This document shows, piece after piece, positions 45,966 through 56,322 of a DNA stretch of 64,000 nucleotides (position 1 is the stretch's first letter; each line of letters starts with the position of its first letter). Under the pieces are notes generated by a model. It did no database searches, was not told where the DNA came from, and was given only the letters and a program-made list of their open reading frames with translations. This DNA comes from Acanthochlamys bracteata. Its lineage: Eukaryota; Streptophyta; Magnoliopsida; Pandanales; Velloziaceae. The position numbers and the translations under genes are program-made. The stretch spans positions 3,534,001 to 3,598,000 of the forward strand of contig CM034138.1 in NCBI GenBank assembly GCA_019914995.1. Direction: 5' to 3'.

Positions 45966-46200
45966 GTGTTTATTTAAACATAAATTTATTTTTAGTAAAA
46001 AATTAAAATTCAAATTAATTTAAAAGAAATATAAAAATTAAGCTTAAATATTTTACCCAAAATTTTTGAAACTTTAAAATTTGAAAATTAAAATTAATTC
46101 AATTCTAAACTTGTTTTTAATATTAAATATTATATAATTTTTATATTAAATTTTTAATTGAAATTGTTTTTCTATAAATTTATTTTAAAATGAGCGTAAA
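45966..46200. mobile_element. AT-rich MITE-like element
   Basis: An AT-rich block whose left start (AGTGTTTATTTAAACATAAATTTATTTTTAG) pairs loosely with its right end (ATAAATTTATTTTAAAATGAGCGTAAAT) as an inverted repeat. Similar in style to the element at 31903, but much more decayed. Confidence 0.35.
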
Positions 46201-46452
46201 TGTTAAAGTAAATGCGCAGTAATGCATTACCAGTTCCTAAAACTTTCCTGGTTATGGTTGTTTATCTAACTCAACGGTCAGAATGTCAGATAACCTTTTC
46301 GTTTGCTTTTGGCTTTTTTTTTTAAAATTAAACACCATGTGCGCAACATGTGCTCCTCTCCAGATTCAATAAAAAGCAACACAATCAGATTTTAAAGAGA
46401 AATCTTTCAATAATTATTCTGAATCCAATCTCCATCTCCGCCGCCGGTGATC

Positions 46453-47246
46453 ATGTCGCGATTCCGTTCCGCTCCATTTCAGGTATATCTAGAAACTTAT
46501 TCTTCTTAGTTTTTTATTTTATACAAATCAGAATCATTAGATATTTGAATTTCAAAAGCGTGTCCTTTTTTTCTCTTTTGGTATAAATTTTCAACTCGAT
46601 TACTTAATTGGTTTATCAGTTTCTTTGAAGCCCGTTGAAAGAAACGCTGGCTTGACGATGAGTAGACTCAAACAAACATCTTTAAAAAAATTTTACATGG
46701 TGGCATTTTGGTAGATAGAGCGGATATACCCGGCGTGGTCTGCCAGTACGGAGCGAGCTTTATCTAATTGGCGAGCTCCAACATGGCACGTGGTTTTCAC
46801 AGTCTCCCTACAATTTAAACCCTCCGATCCAAACCTTTTCTTCAATCCGATGGTTCTCATTGCCTGAAATTTCTGTTTGCTCCAATTTGCCTTTGTTTTT
46901 TCTGGTAAATGTTTTCCTTTTTAACTTTTTAACCTCTTTCTCTCTCGATGTAGTCGATCAGTACTGGACAAACTGTGATCAAGTAAAAATTGAAAAAAAT
47001 TAATAAAATCTAATGGCGTTCACCTTCCTCGTAGGTCGTAACTGCCAATAAATCTATACAGATTCCTATTCTTTTCCTTAATTTTAGCGCTCTAAATATT
47101 ATAATTATTATTAATATGACAATAATGATGTTAAATGGTTGCTTGTATCTTTTTCAAGTTTCAATTTTAAACGCACAGTAATAATGCAAAGTGATTACCT
47201 ATCAACTCAATAAGATCTTTCTTCTCTCTTTCTCTTTGTTGCTTAG
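46453..47246 (+). other. Putative 5' exon and leader intron of the callose synthase gene
   Basis: A leader-like exon ends at 46482 (CATTTCAG|GTATATC), and a strong polypyrimidine tract with TTGCTTAG lies at 47219-47246, so a leader intron of about 760 bp is plausible. The exon holds an ATG (46453) reading MSRFRSAPFQ. With the strongest acceptor this frame stops at once. With a weaker AG at 47259 it would join the callose synthase frame and add about 45 residues. A separate start downstream, near a GCACGTGG box (46785-46792), is also possible. Confidence 0.35.
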
Positions 47247-47344
47247 CTAGCTTAGCTAGAAGTGTTTGAGCTATTCATCGCCGGAGAACGGCGGCGGAGG
47301 GAACAAACAGAAATCCATTGCTTTACCGCCGGTATACAGATCTG

Positions 47345-47356
47345 ATGCACAGATGA
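47345..47356 (+). promoter_or_regulatory. Minimal upstream ORF overlapping the callose synthase start
   Basis: ATG CAC AGA TGA encodes Met-His-Arg. Its stop overlaps the main start in an ATGA arrangement (main ATG 47353-47355). Such a tiny overlapping uORF can lower or gate translation of the main frame by leaky scanning or re-initiation. Confidence 0.5.
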
Positions 47357-50300
47357 GTCTTCGACAACGCCAGAACCAGCCACGCCCCAGTGCTCCGCCA
47401 CCGCCTTACTTCGCCACCGGTGGAGAACCTCTTGATGGCCGCCGTGCTCAACCACCACCACCACAACAACACCAGCGGCAGGAAGGTGCAGTCGGCGGAG
47501 TAGGTGAAGGAGATGTATACAATATCATTCCCATCCATAATTTTCTCGCGGAACACCCGGCGTTACGGTTCCCTGAAGTTCGCGCCGCCATGGCTGGGCT
47601 TCGCGCTGTTGGAGATCTTCGAAAACCTCCCTTCGTACTGTGGAACGACGGCTATGATTTGCTTGATTGGTTAGGGCTCTTCTTTGGGTTTCAGAGAGAT
47701 AATGTTAGAAACCAGAGAGAGCACCTTGTTCTTCTCCTCGCTAACGCTCAGATGCGTCTGCAACCACCACCGGACAACATTGACGCTCTCGATTCAGATG
47801 TTGTTCGCCGTGTTCGACGAAAGCTTCTACGCAACTACACAGCTTGGTGCGCATACCTTGGTCGCCGACCGAATGTTTGGACTCCTGATAACAGCCCTGT
47901 CCTCACCGCCGCACGACAGCGGCCATCTGATCCCCGCCGTGATCTTCTCTATTCTGCACTCTATCTTCTCGTTTGGGGCGAAGCTGCGAATCTCCGGTTC
48001 ATGCCAGAATGCCTCTCTTACATTTACCATCACATGGCTATGGACCTTAACAGGATTCTAGAAGATTACATTGATGATGCGACCGGGAGACCGGCGATAC
48101 CTGCTGTCAATGGCGATTATGCATTCTTGAATAAAGTGGTTACTCCGATCTACAAAACTGTGAAAGCTGAGGTGGAAGCTAGCCGTAATGGTACTGCCCC
48201 ACACTCTGCGTGGCGAAACTATGATGACATCAATGAGTATTTCTGGTCCCGTCGGTGCTTCGAGCGGCTAAAGTGGCCATTAAATCTAGACAGCAACTTC
48301 TTCGCCACCCCACCAAACCGGAATCGTGTCCGTAAGACTGGGTTTGTTGAGCAGCGGTCGTTCTGGAATCTGTACCGGAGCTTTGATCGGCTCTGGGTAA
48401 TGCTGCTACTTTACCTCCAGGCTGCCATGATTGTTGCTTGGGAAGGGAATAGTTACCCATGGGATAATCTCCGAAGCCGTGATGTACAGGTTCGGGTGCT
48501 ATCAATCTTTATTACCTGGGCTGCACTCCGTTTGATTCAGTCAATTCTTGATGCAGGGACACAGTATAGCCTTGTCTCCCGTGAGACTTCGTTACTGGGC
48601 ATTCGAATGGTTCTCAAGACTGCTGTTGCAATTGTCTGGACAATTGTATTTACAGTGCTTTTCATCCGTGTCTGGGACCAGCGCAACCGAGATCGCCGTT
48701 GGTCTCAAGCTGCCAATCAGCGCCTTGTTAACTACCTTGAGGCTGCTGGCGTCTTCGTTCTTCCTGAAGTGCTCGCTCTTGTGCTCTTCATCATTCCTTG
48801 GATTCGAAACTTCCTGGAGAAGACCAATTGGAGGGTGCTCTATGTTCTGACCTGGTGGTTTCAGAGCCGGACGTTTGTTGGTCGTGGGCTGAGGGAGGGG
48901 CTGGTAGACAATATCAAGTATGCTCTCTTCTGGGTTCTACTTCTCGCTGTGAAGTTCATATTCAGCTATTTCCTCCAGATCAAGCCTATGGTTAGACCTA
49001 GCCAAGTTATATTCAAACTTAATGGTGTTAGGCCACTATGGCATGAGTTCTTCTCTCATACCAACCGATTTGCTGTCGTTGTCTTGTGGATCCCTGTTGT
49101 GCTAATATACCTCATGGATATTCAGATATGGTATGCCATATTTTCGTCTCTTGTGGGGGCACTTGTGGGGCTCTTCTCCCACTTGGGTGAGATTAGGAAT
49201 GTGCAGCAACTGAGGTTGAGGTTCCAGTTCTTTGCTAGCGCAATGCAGTTTAACCTGATGCCTGAAGAACAGCTTTTCAAGGAGCATGGCAATTGGAGGA
49301 ACAAGTTGAATGATGCAATCCTCCGTCTCAAGCTCAGGTATGGGCTAGGGCGACCATACAGGAAGATTGAGTCTAACCAGGTAGAGGCGTACAGGTTTGC
49401 ATTGGTATGGAATGAAATCATTGCAACATTCAGGGAGGAGGATATCATCAGTGACAAGGAACTGGAGCTCCTGGAGCTGTCTGCAAGTGCATGGAACATA
49501 CGGGTGATACGTTGGCCGTGCCTCTTGCTTTGCAACGAGCTACTTCTTGCTCTTGGGCAGATGAAGGAACTGGATGCATCAGACCGGACTCATTGGGTCA
49601 AAATTTGTAAGAACGAGTACAGAAAATGTGCAGTTATAGAAGCTTATGATAGTGTCAAGTTCTTGCTGCTTAGGATCCTCAAAGAAGACACTGAAGAGTA
49701 CTCGATAGTGACTCAGATTTTCATGGGGATTGATAATGCTATCAGTTACGAGAAGGTTACATTGGATTACAACATGAAGGTTTTACCGAACATGCACACC
49801 CAGATGATAAGTCTCCTTGAAATACTGGTCAAGCCGAAGAAGGATCTGAACAAGCTGATCAACATATTGCAGACCTTATATGACATTGCTATTCGTGATT
49901 TTCCATCTAAACAAAAGATGGAAATTGGCAACTTGAAGCAAGCAGGTCTGGCACCATTGAGGCCTAGTGCTTCTGGGTTGCTTTTTGAGAATGCTGTTGA
50001 GTTGCCTAGCGAAGAGGAGATGACCTTCTACAGGAATGTAAGAAGATTGCACACTATTCTTACCTCCAGAGACTCCATGAATAACGTCCCAAAGAATCTT
50101 GAAGCCAGACGCCGAATTGCCTTCTTTAGCAACTCTCTGTTCATGAATATGCCCCGAGCTCCTCAGGTAGAGAAGATGCTCGCATTTAGTGTTCTGACCC
50201 CTTACTATAATGAGGAAGTTCTTTACAGCAAGGAGCAGCTTCGCACTGAGAATGAGGATGGCATCTCCATCATCTTCTATCTGCAGAAGATTTATGATGA

Positions 50301-52803
50301 TGAGTGGGCCAACTTCTTGGAACGCATGCACGGGGAAGGAATGGTCAATGAGTCGGAGCTCTGGGGAGAGAAGCTGAGGAATCTCCGCCTCTGGGCATCC
50401 TACAGGGGCCAGACACTGAGCCGCACAGTGAGGGGAATGATGTACTACTACAAGGCTCTTAAAATGCTTACCTTTCTTGACTCTGCGTCTGAGGTTGACA
50501 TAAGAGACGGATCTAGAGAGCTTGCTTCTGTTGGTTCTTCAAGACGTTACGATGGTCCTGATAGTTTCGTTGATGCTGAGGGATCTTTATCGTCTCGAAA
50601 CTTAAGCAGAGCAAGTAGTGGTGTGAGCTTGTTATTCAAAGGCCATGAATATGGGACTGCACTGATGAAGTACACATACGTTGTTGCATGCCAAATTTAT
50701 GGGGCACAAAAGAGTAAGAAGGATCCGCATGCTGAAGAAATCTTATATCTGATGAAGAACAATGAAGCCCTCCGCGTGGCCTATGTTGATGAAGTCAAAG
50801 AGGGAAGGGAGGAAACTGCATACTACTCTGTTCTTGTCAAGTATGACCAACAGTTGCAAAGAGAGGTGGAGATATATAGGATCAGGTTGCCAGGGCCCTT
50901 GAAGCTTGGAGAAGGCAAGCCAGAAAATCAGAACCACGCTTTGATATTCACAAGGGGTGATGCAGTACAGACAATAGACATGAATCAAGACAATAACTTT
51001 GAAGAGGCTCTCAAGGTGCGGAACCTGTTGGAGGAATATAAACATTACTATGGTTCTCGGAAGCCAACACTTTTGGGAGTCAGGGAGCATGTGTTTACAG
51101 GCTCCGTTTCCTCACTTGCTCGGTTCATGTCTGCACAGGAAGCTAGCTTTGTCACCCTTGGGCAGCGTGTCCTTGCGAATCCTTTGAAGGTGCGCATGCA
51201 TTATGGACATCCTGATGTTTTTGATCGGCTTTGGTTCTTGAGTCGAGGTGGTATCAGCAAGGCGTCCAGGGTGATCAACATTAGTGAGGATATTTTTGCA
51301 GGTTTCAACTGCACATTGCGAGGTGGAAATGTGACACATCATGAATACATCCAGGTAGGTAAAGGCCGCGATGTGGGCTTGAATCAGATTTCAATGTTTG
51401 AGGCTAAGGTTGCTAGTGGAAATGGTGAACAAGCATTAAGCAGGGATGTCTATAGATTGGGCCACAGGCTGGATTTCTTTAGAATGCTGTCCTTTTTCTA
51501 CACAACCGTCGGTTTCTACTTCAATACCATGATGGTGGTCCTTACTGTTTATGCATTTGTGTGGGGTCGGTTTTATCTGGCGCTCAGTGGACTTGAGGGT
51601 GCAATCAAGGCAAGAGCTGATTCTACTAGCAACTTATCATTGGGAACTGTTCTCAACCAGCAGTTCATCATCCAGCTTGGCCTCTTCACTGCATTACCCA
51701 TGATTGTAGAAAACTCTCTTGAGCATGGGTTCCTTCCTGCAATCTGGGATTTCCTAACTATGCAGTTCCAGCTTGCATCCGTTTTCTACACCTTCTCAAT
51801 GGGGACAAAGAGTCATTACTTTGGCAGGACGATTCTTCATGGAGGTGCAAAATACCGAGCAACAGGACGTGGTTTTGTTGTGCAGCATAAGAGCTTTACA
51901 GAGAACTATAGATTGTATGCACGCAGCCACTTTATAAAGGCTATAGAGCTTGGTGTCATATTGACTGTCTATGCATCTTATAGTGCCATCTCCAAGGACA
52001 GTTTTGTTTATATTGTGATGACTATCTCAAGCTGGTTTCTGGTGATATCATGGATCATGGCACCATTTGCATTTAATCCATCTGGTTTTGACTGGCTGAA
52101 GACTGTTTATGACTTTGATGAGTTCATGAACTGGATGTGGTATCGCTGGACTGTATCAGCAAAGTCGGAACAAAGCTGGGAGGTTTGGTGGTACGAGGAG
52201 CAAGAGCATCTGCGAACAACTGGGCTCTGGGGAAAGTTGTTGGAGATAATATTAGATCTTCGCTACTTTTTTTTCCAGTATGCAATTGTCTACCGACTTC
52301 ATATTGCCAGTGGGAGCAACAGTATTGCTGTCTATTTACTTTCCTGGATCTACATAGTTCTTGCTGCTGGGCTCTTTGTTCTAATGGGCTATGCTCGAGA
52401 TAAGTACGCAGCAAAGGAGCATATCTACTATCGTTCGGTACAGTCCTTCGTGATCATTCTCATAATATTGGTGATAATAATACTGCTCAAGTTCACCAAT
52501 TTTCATATTATCGATATATTTACAAGCCTTTTGGCATTTATACCTACGGGTTGGGGTTTGATCTCAATTGCCCAAGTGATCAGACCTTTCATTGAGTCCA
52601 CTGTGGTATGGGATAGCGTTGTTTCTGTGGCTCGCCTATATGATATATTGTTCGGAGTGGTTGTGATGGCTCCAGTGGCACTCTTGTCTTGGTTACCTGG
52701 GTTCCAATCAATGCAGACAAGGATTCTCTTCAATGAAGCATTCAGCAGAGGCCTTCAAATATCCCGTATTATAACTGGGAAAAAGTCCAAGGTTGACTTC
52801 TAG
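47353..52803 (+). CDS. GSL5: Callose synthase, GSL5/PMR4 (CALS12) type, single coding exon
   Basis: A plasma-membrane 1,3-beta-glucan synthase (GT48) that makes callose from UDP-glucose at wounds and pathogen papillae. The reading frame is open further upstream to a TTG at 47266, but the first in-frame ATG is at 47353, which gives MSLRQRQ..., like the MSLRHR start I recall for Arabidopsis GSL5. The protein is 1816 residues. A Pro-rich start is followed by the N-terminal FKS1-type domain (RFPEVRAAMAGLRAVGDLRK; WGEAANLRFMPECL), a first membrane group (about 340-640), and the large cytosolic synthase domain with RRIAFFSNSLFMNMP (about 919), RGQTLSRTVRGMMYYYKAL (about 1017), GEGKPENQNHALIFTRGDAV (about 1185) and KYRATGRGFVV with the RxTG motif (about 1499). 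A second membrane group follows, to the end GKKSKVDF. The lack of introns across 5.4 kb fits the GSL1/GSL5 subgroup; other GSL genes have dozens. No breaks. Confidence 0.94.
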   Translation: MSLRQRQNQPRPSAPPPPYFATGGEPLDGRRAQPPPPQQHQRQEGAVGGVGEGDVYNIIPIHNFLAEHPALRFPEVRAAMAGLRAVGDLRKPPFVLWNDGYDLLDWLGLFFGFQRDNVRNQREHLVLLLANAQMRLQPPPDNIDALDSDVVRRVRRKLLRNYTAWCAYLGRRPNVWTPDNSPVLTAARQRPSDPRRDLLYSALYLLVWGEAANLRFMPECLSYIYHHMAMDLNRILEDYIDDATGRPAIPAVNGDYAFLNKVVTPIYKTVKAEVEASRNGTAPHSAWRNYDDINEYFWSRRCFERLKWPLNLDSNFFATPPNRNRVRKTGFVEQRSFWNLYRSFDRLWVMLLLYLQAAMIVAWEGNSYPWDNLRSRDVQVRVLSIFITWAALRLIQSILDAGTQYSLVSRETSLLGIRMVLKTAVAIVWTIVFTVLFIRVWDQRNRDRRWSQAANQRLVNYLEAAGVFVLPEVLALVLFIIPWIRNFLEKTNWRVLYVLTWWFQSRTFVGRGLREGLVDNIKYALFWVLLLAVKFIFSYFLQIKPMVRPSQVIFKLNGVRPLWHEFFSHTNRFAVVVLWIPVVLIYLMDIQIWYAIFSSLVGALVGLFSHLGEIRNVQQLRLRFQFFASAMQFNLMPEEQLFKEHGNWRNKLNDAILRLKLRYGLGRPYRKIESNQVEAYRFALVWNEIIATFREEDIISDKELELLELSASAWNIRVIRWPCLLLCNELLLALGQMKELDASDRTHWVKICKNEYRKCAVIEAYDSVKFLLLRILKEDTEEYSIVTQIFMGIDNAISYEKVTLDYNMKVLPNMHTQMISLLEILVKPKKDLNKLINILQTLYDIAIRDFPSKQKMEIGNLKQAGLAPLRPSASGLLFENAVELPSEEEMTFYRNVRRLHTILTSRDSMNNVPKNLEARRRIAFFSNSLFMNMPRAPQVEKMLAFSVLTPYYNEEVLYSKEQLRTENEDGISIIFYLQKIYDDEWANFLERMHGEGMVNESELWGEKLRNLRLWASYRGQTLSRTVRGMMYYYKALKMLTFLDSASEVDIRDGSRELASVGSSRRYDGPDSFVDAEGSLSSRNLSRASSGVSLLFKGHEYGTALMKYTYVVACQIYGAQKSKKDPHAEEILYLMKNNEALRVAYVDEVKEGREETAYYSVLVKYDQQLQREVEIYRIRLPGPLKLGEGKPENQNHALIFTRGDAVQTIDMNQDNNFEEALKVRNLLEEYKHYYGSRKPTLLGVREHVFTGSVSSLARFMSAQEASFVTLGQRVLANPLKVRMHYGHPDVFDRLWFLSRGGISKASRVINISEDIFAGFNCTLRGGNVTHHEYIQVGKGRDVGLNQISMFEAKVASGNGEQALSRDVYRLGHRLDFFRMLSFFYTTVGFYFNTMMVVLTVYAFVWGRFYLALSGLEGAIKARADSTSNLSLGTVLNQQFIIQLGLFTALPMIVENSLEHGFLPAIWDFLTMQFQLASVFYTFSMGTKSHYFGRTILHGGAKYRATGRGFVVQHKSFTENYRLYARSHFIKAIELGVILTVYASYSAISKDSFVYIVMTISSWFLVISWIMAPFAFNPSGFDWLKTVYDFDEFMNWMWYRWTVSAKSEQSWEVWWYEEQEHLRTTGLWGKLLEIILDLRYFFFQYAIVYRLHIASGSNSIAVYLLSWIYIVLAAGLFVLMGYARDKYAAKEHIYYRSVQSFVIILIILVIIILLKFTNFHIIDIFTSLLAFIPTGWGLISIAQVIRPFIESTVVWDSVVSVARLYDILFGVVVMAPVALLSWLPGFQSMQTRILFNEAFSRGLQISRIITGKKSKVDF

Positions 52804-55664
52804 TCTTAGGTAAGAAGATATTTGCCTGTACTTCGATAAGACGATATTTATATGAGGTTTTCCTTTAGCTTTTCCAAATCTTTTTGGATGTAACTAGTAG
52901 TTTCCAAAACTAGATACATTAAGGACAAAGATGGATCTTATGCTTCTCCTTGGTTCTTCTAGTGGGATTGATTGAAAAATATTTGGTGCACACTGCCTTA
53001 CTAGTTATGATTGTTAGTTTCTCTGGTAGAATAATCACTGCTTTTTATGTGGAAATGGTGATCAAAGATGCATTTGGAGCATGGTGCATATACTTAAGGA
53101 TGCTTGATTGATATTTTTGGGAGAATTTTAGGACAAAAAATGTTCATCATTAGGGGTTAGTAAAACAATAATACGTTGTAAGGCTGTTGCATTAGATTAT
53201 TGCTTTTCACTAGTTTAAAATCTTTAACATACATCATTGGATTAGTAATTTGGAATGATATCTTGATTTATGTAGGAACAAGATGCATTGTCTTAAAAAT
53301 CATTGTTGTTGAATCAAAGATAAAGGTGAATTCATAAAGGAACTTATTCCTGGAGTAAACTTATGACTCCTGAAGGAGTACATGTTCAAGGCTCATTGGA
53401 AGTAACAAAGTATTATGTAACAGCAGCTCTCAGACAACTTGTTAAATTTTTAATAGTAGGCTTGTAATAGATTCTATGCAGATGATTACTCCCGTTTGAC
53501 TGGCAATGATGGATATTTATCAGACTCTAGGCTTTCTAACCTGTTATACTGCCTTGGATACGGACTTTCTTATCCTAAATCTCTGTGATTTTTGGAGTTG
53601 GCAAGAGTTGCTATCACGTGGCATTATTTGCCTCAATTGGGTTGGTGGCCTTCGCGTGAGGTGTGAGGTTTTATATTTCCTGATGATTAATGATATCGCT
53701 AAAAACTGAGTAGCTTTCTCTATCTAAGATTTGTTGCAAGAATCAAGTATCTTTTAACAAGTTCAAGGGCATGCAAGACAAAATAACAGGATCTTGTGAC
53801 TGAGCTATTTGTCAATAACCTGTTCAATTGGCCATGTACTTTGAGCACATTTCTGACACAGATGATGGCAATGAGTTCTGCTATGAGTTTGTTCGGAGTA
53901 TGGATCTTGTAGAATCCATCGCATAGTTCTGGAGTAGGCTTGCTTGAAAGGGACAGTATACTTGCTTCCAGCTATGGTGTTGTATCTTTACCAACAGCGT
54001 AGTGTGACTGGGAGACAAATTACCATTTGAAAGTTGCTTACTTAGCGTTATTGTTTTATGCCTGAGAAACTCATAGAGATACGAAACTACTGAAGGATTT
54101 CTCTGTTTTGTAGTTACATATTCTTCAAGGTTGTGTTTGTGCTTGTCCAACGAAGAAGGTTGCAGCACATACTTCTTCTTGCTGTTTGTATCTGCTGCAT
54201 CTATGTTCTTTAGCTTTACATTTATCAGAGCTTTAGGCTTATATCCCTTAAAACACGGCTGAAGTTATTAGTTTTGTGAATGCTAAAGAAGTTCGTGGAG
54301 TATACCGTTTCTGTTTCTCATTAAAGACGATGGTTTTATCCTGTTTTGGTACACACTTTTTGTTTGATCTGGTTGTATTTTAGAAAACAAATTAACAATT
54401 GCCTCTCTGATAAATCGTTTTATTGTTTTGCAGGTTTTTCAGTTTGTCCAGTTAGTCGGTAGAGCTGCTAGTTTCTCTTTGTATAGCTTGTTTCTTCAAT
54501 TTATTGAGGTGCTGTAACGTTTATTCACCTGTTCTTGTCCTCTTAATATACTGCATCTTATAAGGTCCGCTGTTCATTCATATGCCTTTTTCGTCGTCAT
54601 GTAATTATCCTTTAAATCTGGAGTTTTCTTTATCTAGCTCCAGAATGGCATTTATTTTATATCTAATCTTTTTTTAGTTAGCATTTTATTTTTGGTGTAG
54701 TGGACACCCAAGTCCTCAATAGGCTGTTGATATGGACTGTAGTTAGAGGTTAGATAAACAACCCCTTTCCCTTATTTTGTAAATGGTAGTATATCGCTGT
54801 TTGTATATATGAGATGAAAGATGTTTGCACGTTTGTGTCTAGGGAAAATAATTCTTCGTGTAGTACGATTTTTAATCTTTACAAATTATTGATTGCAACT
54901 GTGAAGTTCTTTGTGCTACTGCTAGTTCCTATGGAGAAACTTCGATATGCAACATACGAAACTTCCAGATTTTTTATCAGCTTGATGGTAGCTTGGATTG
55001 GTTTGAAGAAAATTGTATATGTAGAGCAGCACATATTATTTATTAACCTTTGTTGGTAATATTGGATGAGAAAGGTACTCATTCTGAAGTCAATGTTTCT
55101 ACATGTGGATCCTAAGTACCTGCTTTTATAGTCTCCATGTCTAGTCTAGTGATACATATATTTGGTAATACTGTGGATATGCTTGAGCACACCCTTCTGT
55201 GTACTGCTTGTTTTGTATGATATGGGTGAAGAGAGGTACTCCTCGGGATGTCTTTAAAAATGAGGTGGAGTTCAATTCTGTGCGCTTGAAAGTACACAAG
55301 GATGTAGCCGTAGTTTTATTCATTTTGATGGCCTTGTTTTAACTCTATTTTTCTATAGCTTCATTACTCTTGTTGTCTATAGCTTCATTGCTGTTGTTTT
55401 CAACTTATTTTACATTTGGCTGTAAATGGATCATATAAATGTTAATCTTTAGCTATAAATCCTTGATGATATAATCTGTGGAAGGTATAATAGTGGGGAG
55501 TAACATATAGCTAGCAAGTTCTGAAATTATTCTATTTTGCCCAACCATAAGATGCATTGTAGAATGTTTTATCATCTTTTAAGTAAAAAGTGGAACTGCT
55601 TATTGGTTTTTTCTTGTTTATAGATGAATACCTTACCAGTTAATTAATTGCTAGAAATTTGCAG
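52804..55664. other. 3' flank of callose synthase, no gene recognised
   Basis: Contains the callose synthase 3' UTR and then unassigned sequence. Several donor- and acceptor-like sites exist (a TTTTGCAG near 54430, for example), but I could not phase a coding transcript through them. Confidence 0.4.
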
Positions 55665-56259
55665 TATTTCATGCAAAGAGATGGACGTGTTTCTGTATGA
55701 AACGAGAAGATCAAAGCAAGCAGACCCTTCCAGACATTGTAGGGGAGCTTCAGAGGTAAATCAATGGAGCAACATCTATACACGAGAATTGTGTTGGAAA
55801 CTTGTTGAATCAGCTTTTGGTCTTTATCCTCAATCCATGATACGATCATGCCTGGCAAGTGATCAACTTGACGATTCCTTAAGAGTTTATCTCTGCTGAC
55901 TAATGAGTTGTTTTCAGAACCAGTTGGTTTAACTACGCAGAATGTTGCTTTTAAATCTATGGAAGATCCTCTAGAGATTGATACTGAGGCTGTAAGACTG
56001 AAGAATTTTGTCAAAGTTTTCATATACTCGAGCCAAATTATCTTCGTAGATGCAGTCGTTCATTTTTTATCTGAGTCTTATACAATCCCTGCTATTTCCG
56101 TCATTGCTAGTCAAGGCTTTGATTCATTTAGTTTGCTGGCAACAGCAGTTAATAAAACTAGGGCTACATGGATCACAATTTGATGCAACAGTTGAAGAAA
56201 TAAGGTCCCAAGAACATCTTCGTCCTGGAAACTCGTACGTGCTACTTGTTTATGAATAA
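55665..56259 (+). other. Possible spliced gene or gene relic, unrecognised
   Basis: Three pieces look coding. 55665-55755 follows ATTTGCAG and reads FHAKRWTCFCMKREDQSKQT, ending LPDIVGELQ at a donor AG|GTAAAT. 55918 to about 56014 follows TTTTCAG and reads PVGLTTQNVAFKSMEDPLEI and on to VRLKN. 56149-56259 follows CAACAGCAG and reads LIKLGLHGSQFDATVEEIRS, ending GNSYVLLVYE and a TAA. Composition is protein-like, but the phases of the first two pieces do not join directly and I recognise no family. It would be convergent with Di19, whose stop is 64 bp away. It could be the end of an unannotated gene or a decayed duplicate. Confidence 0.3.
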
Positions 56260-56322
56260 ATTTGAACTTCGGCGATCTAGAAAATCTGCCTCTTTCTCTT
56301 TCGCTGATAGAGTTCACCTTCA

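Noticed and set aside
47266-47352. Callose synthase start at 47266 (extra 29 residues)
   Set aside because: The frame begins with TTG there, which is not a normal plant start. The first in-frame ATG is 47353 and matches the family start. Kept only as possible coding sequence if an upstream exon is spliced in.
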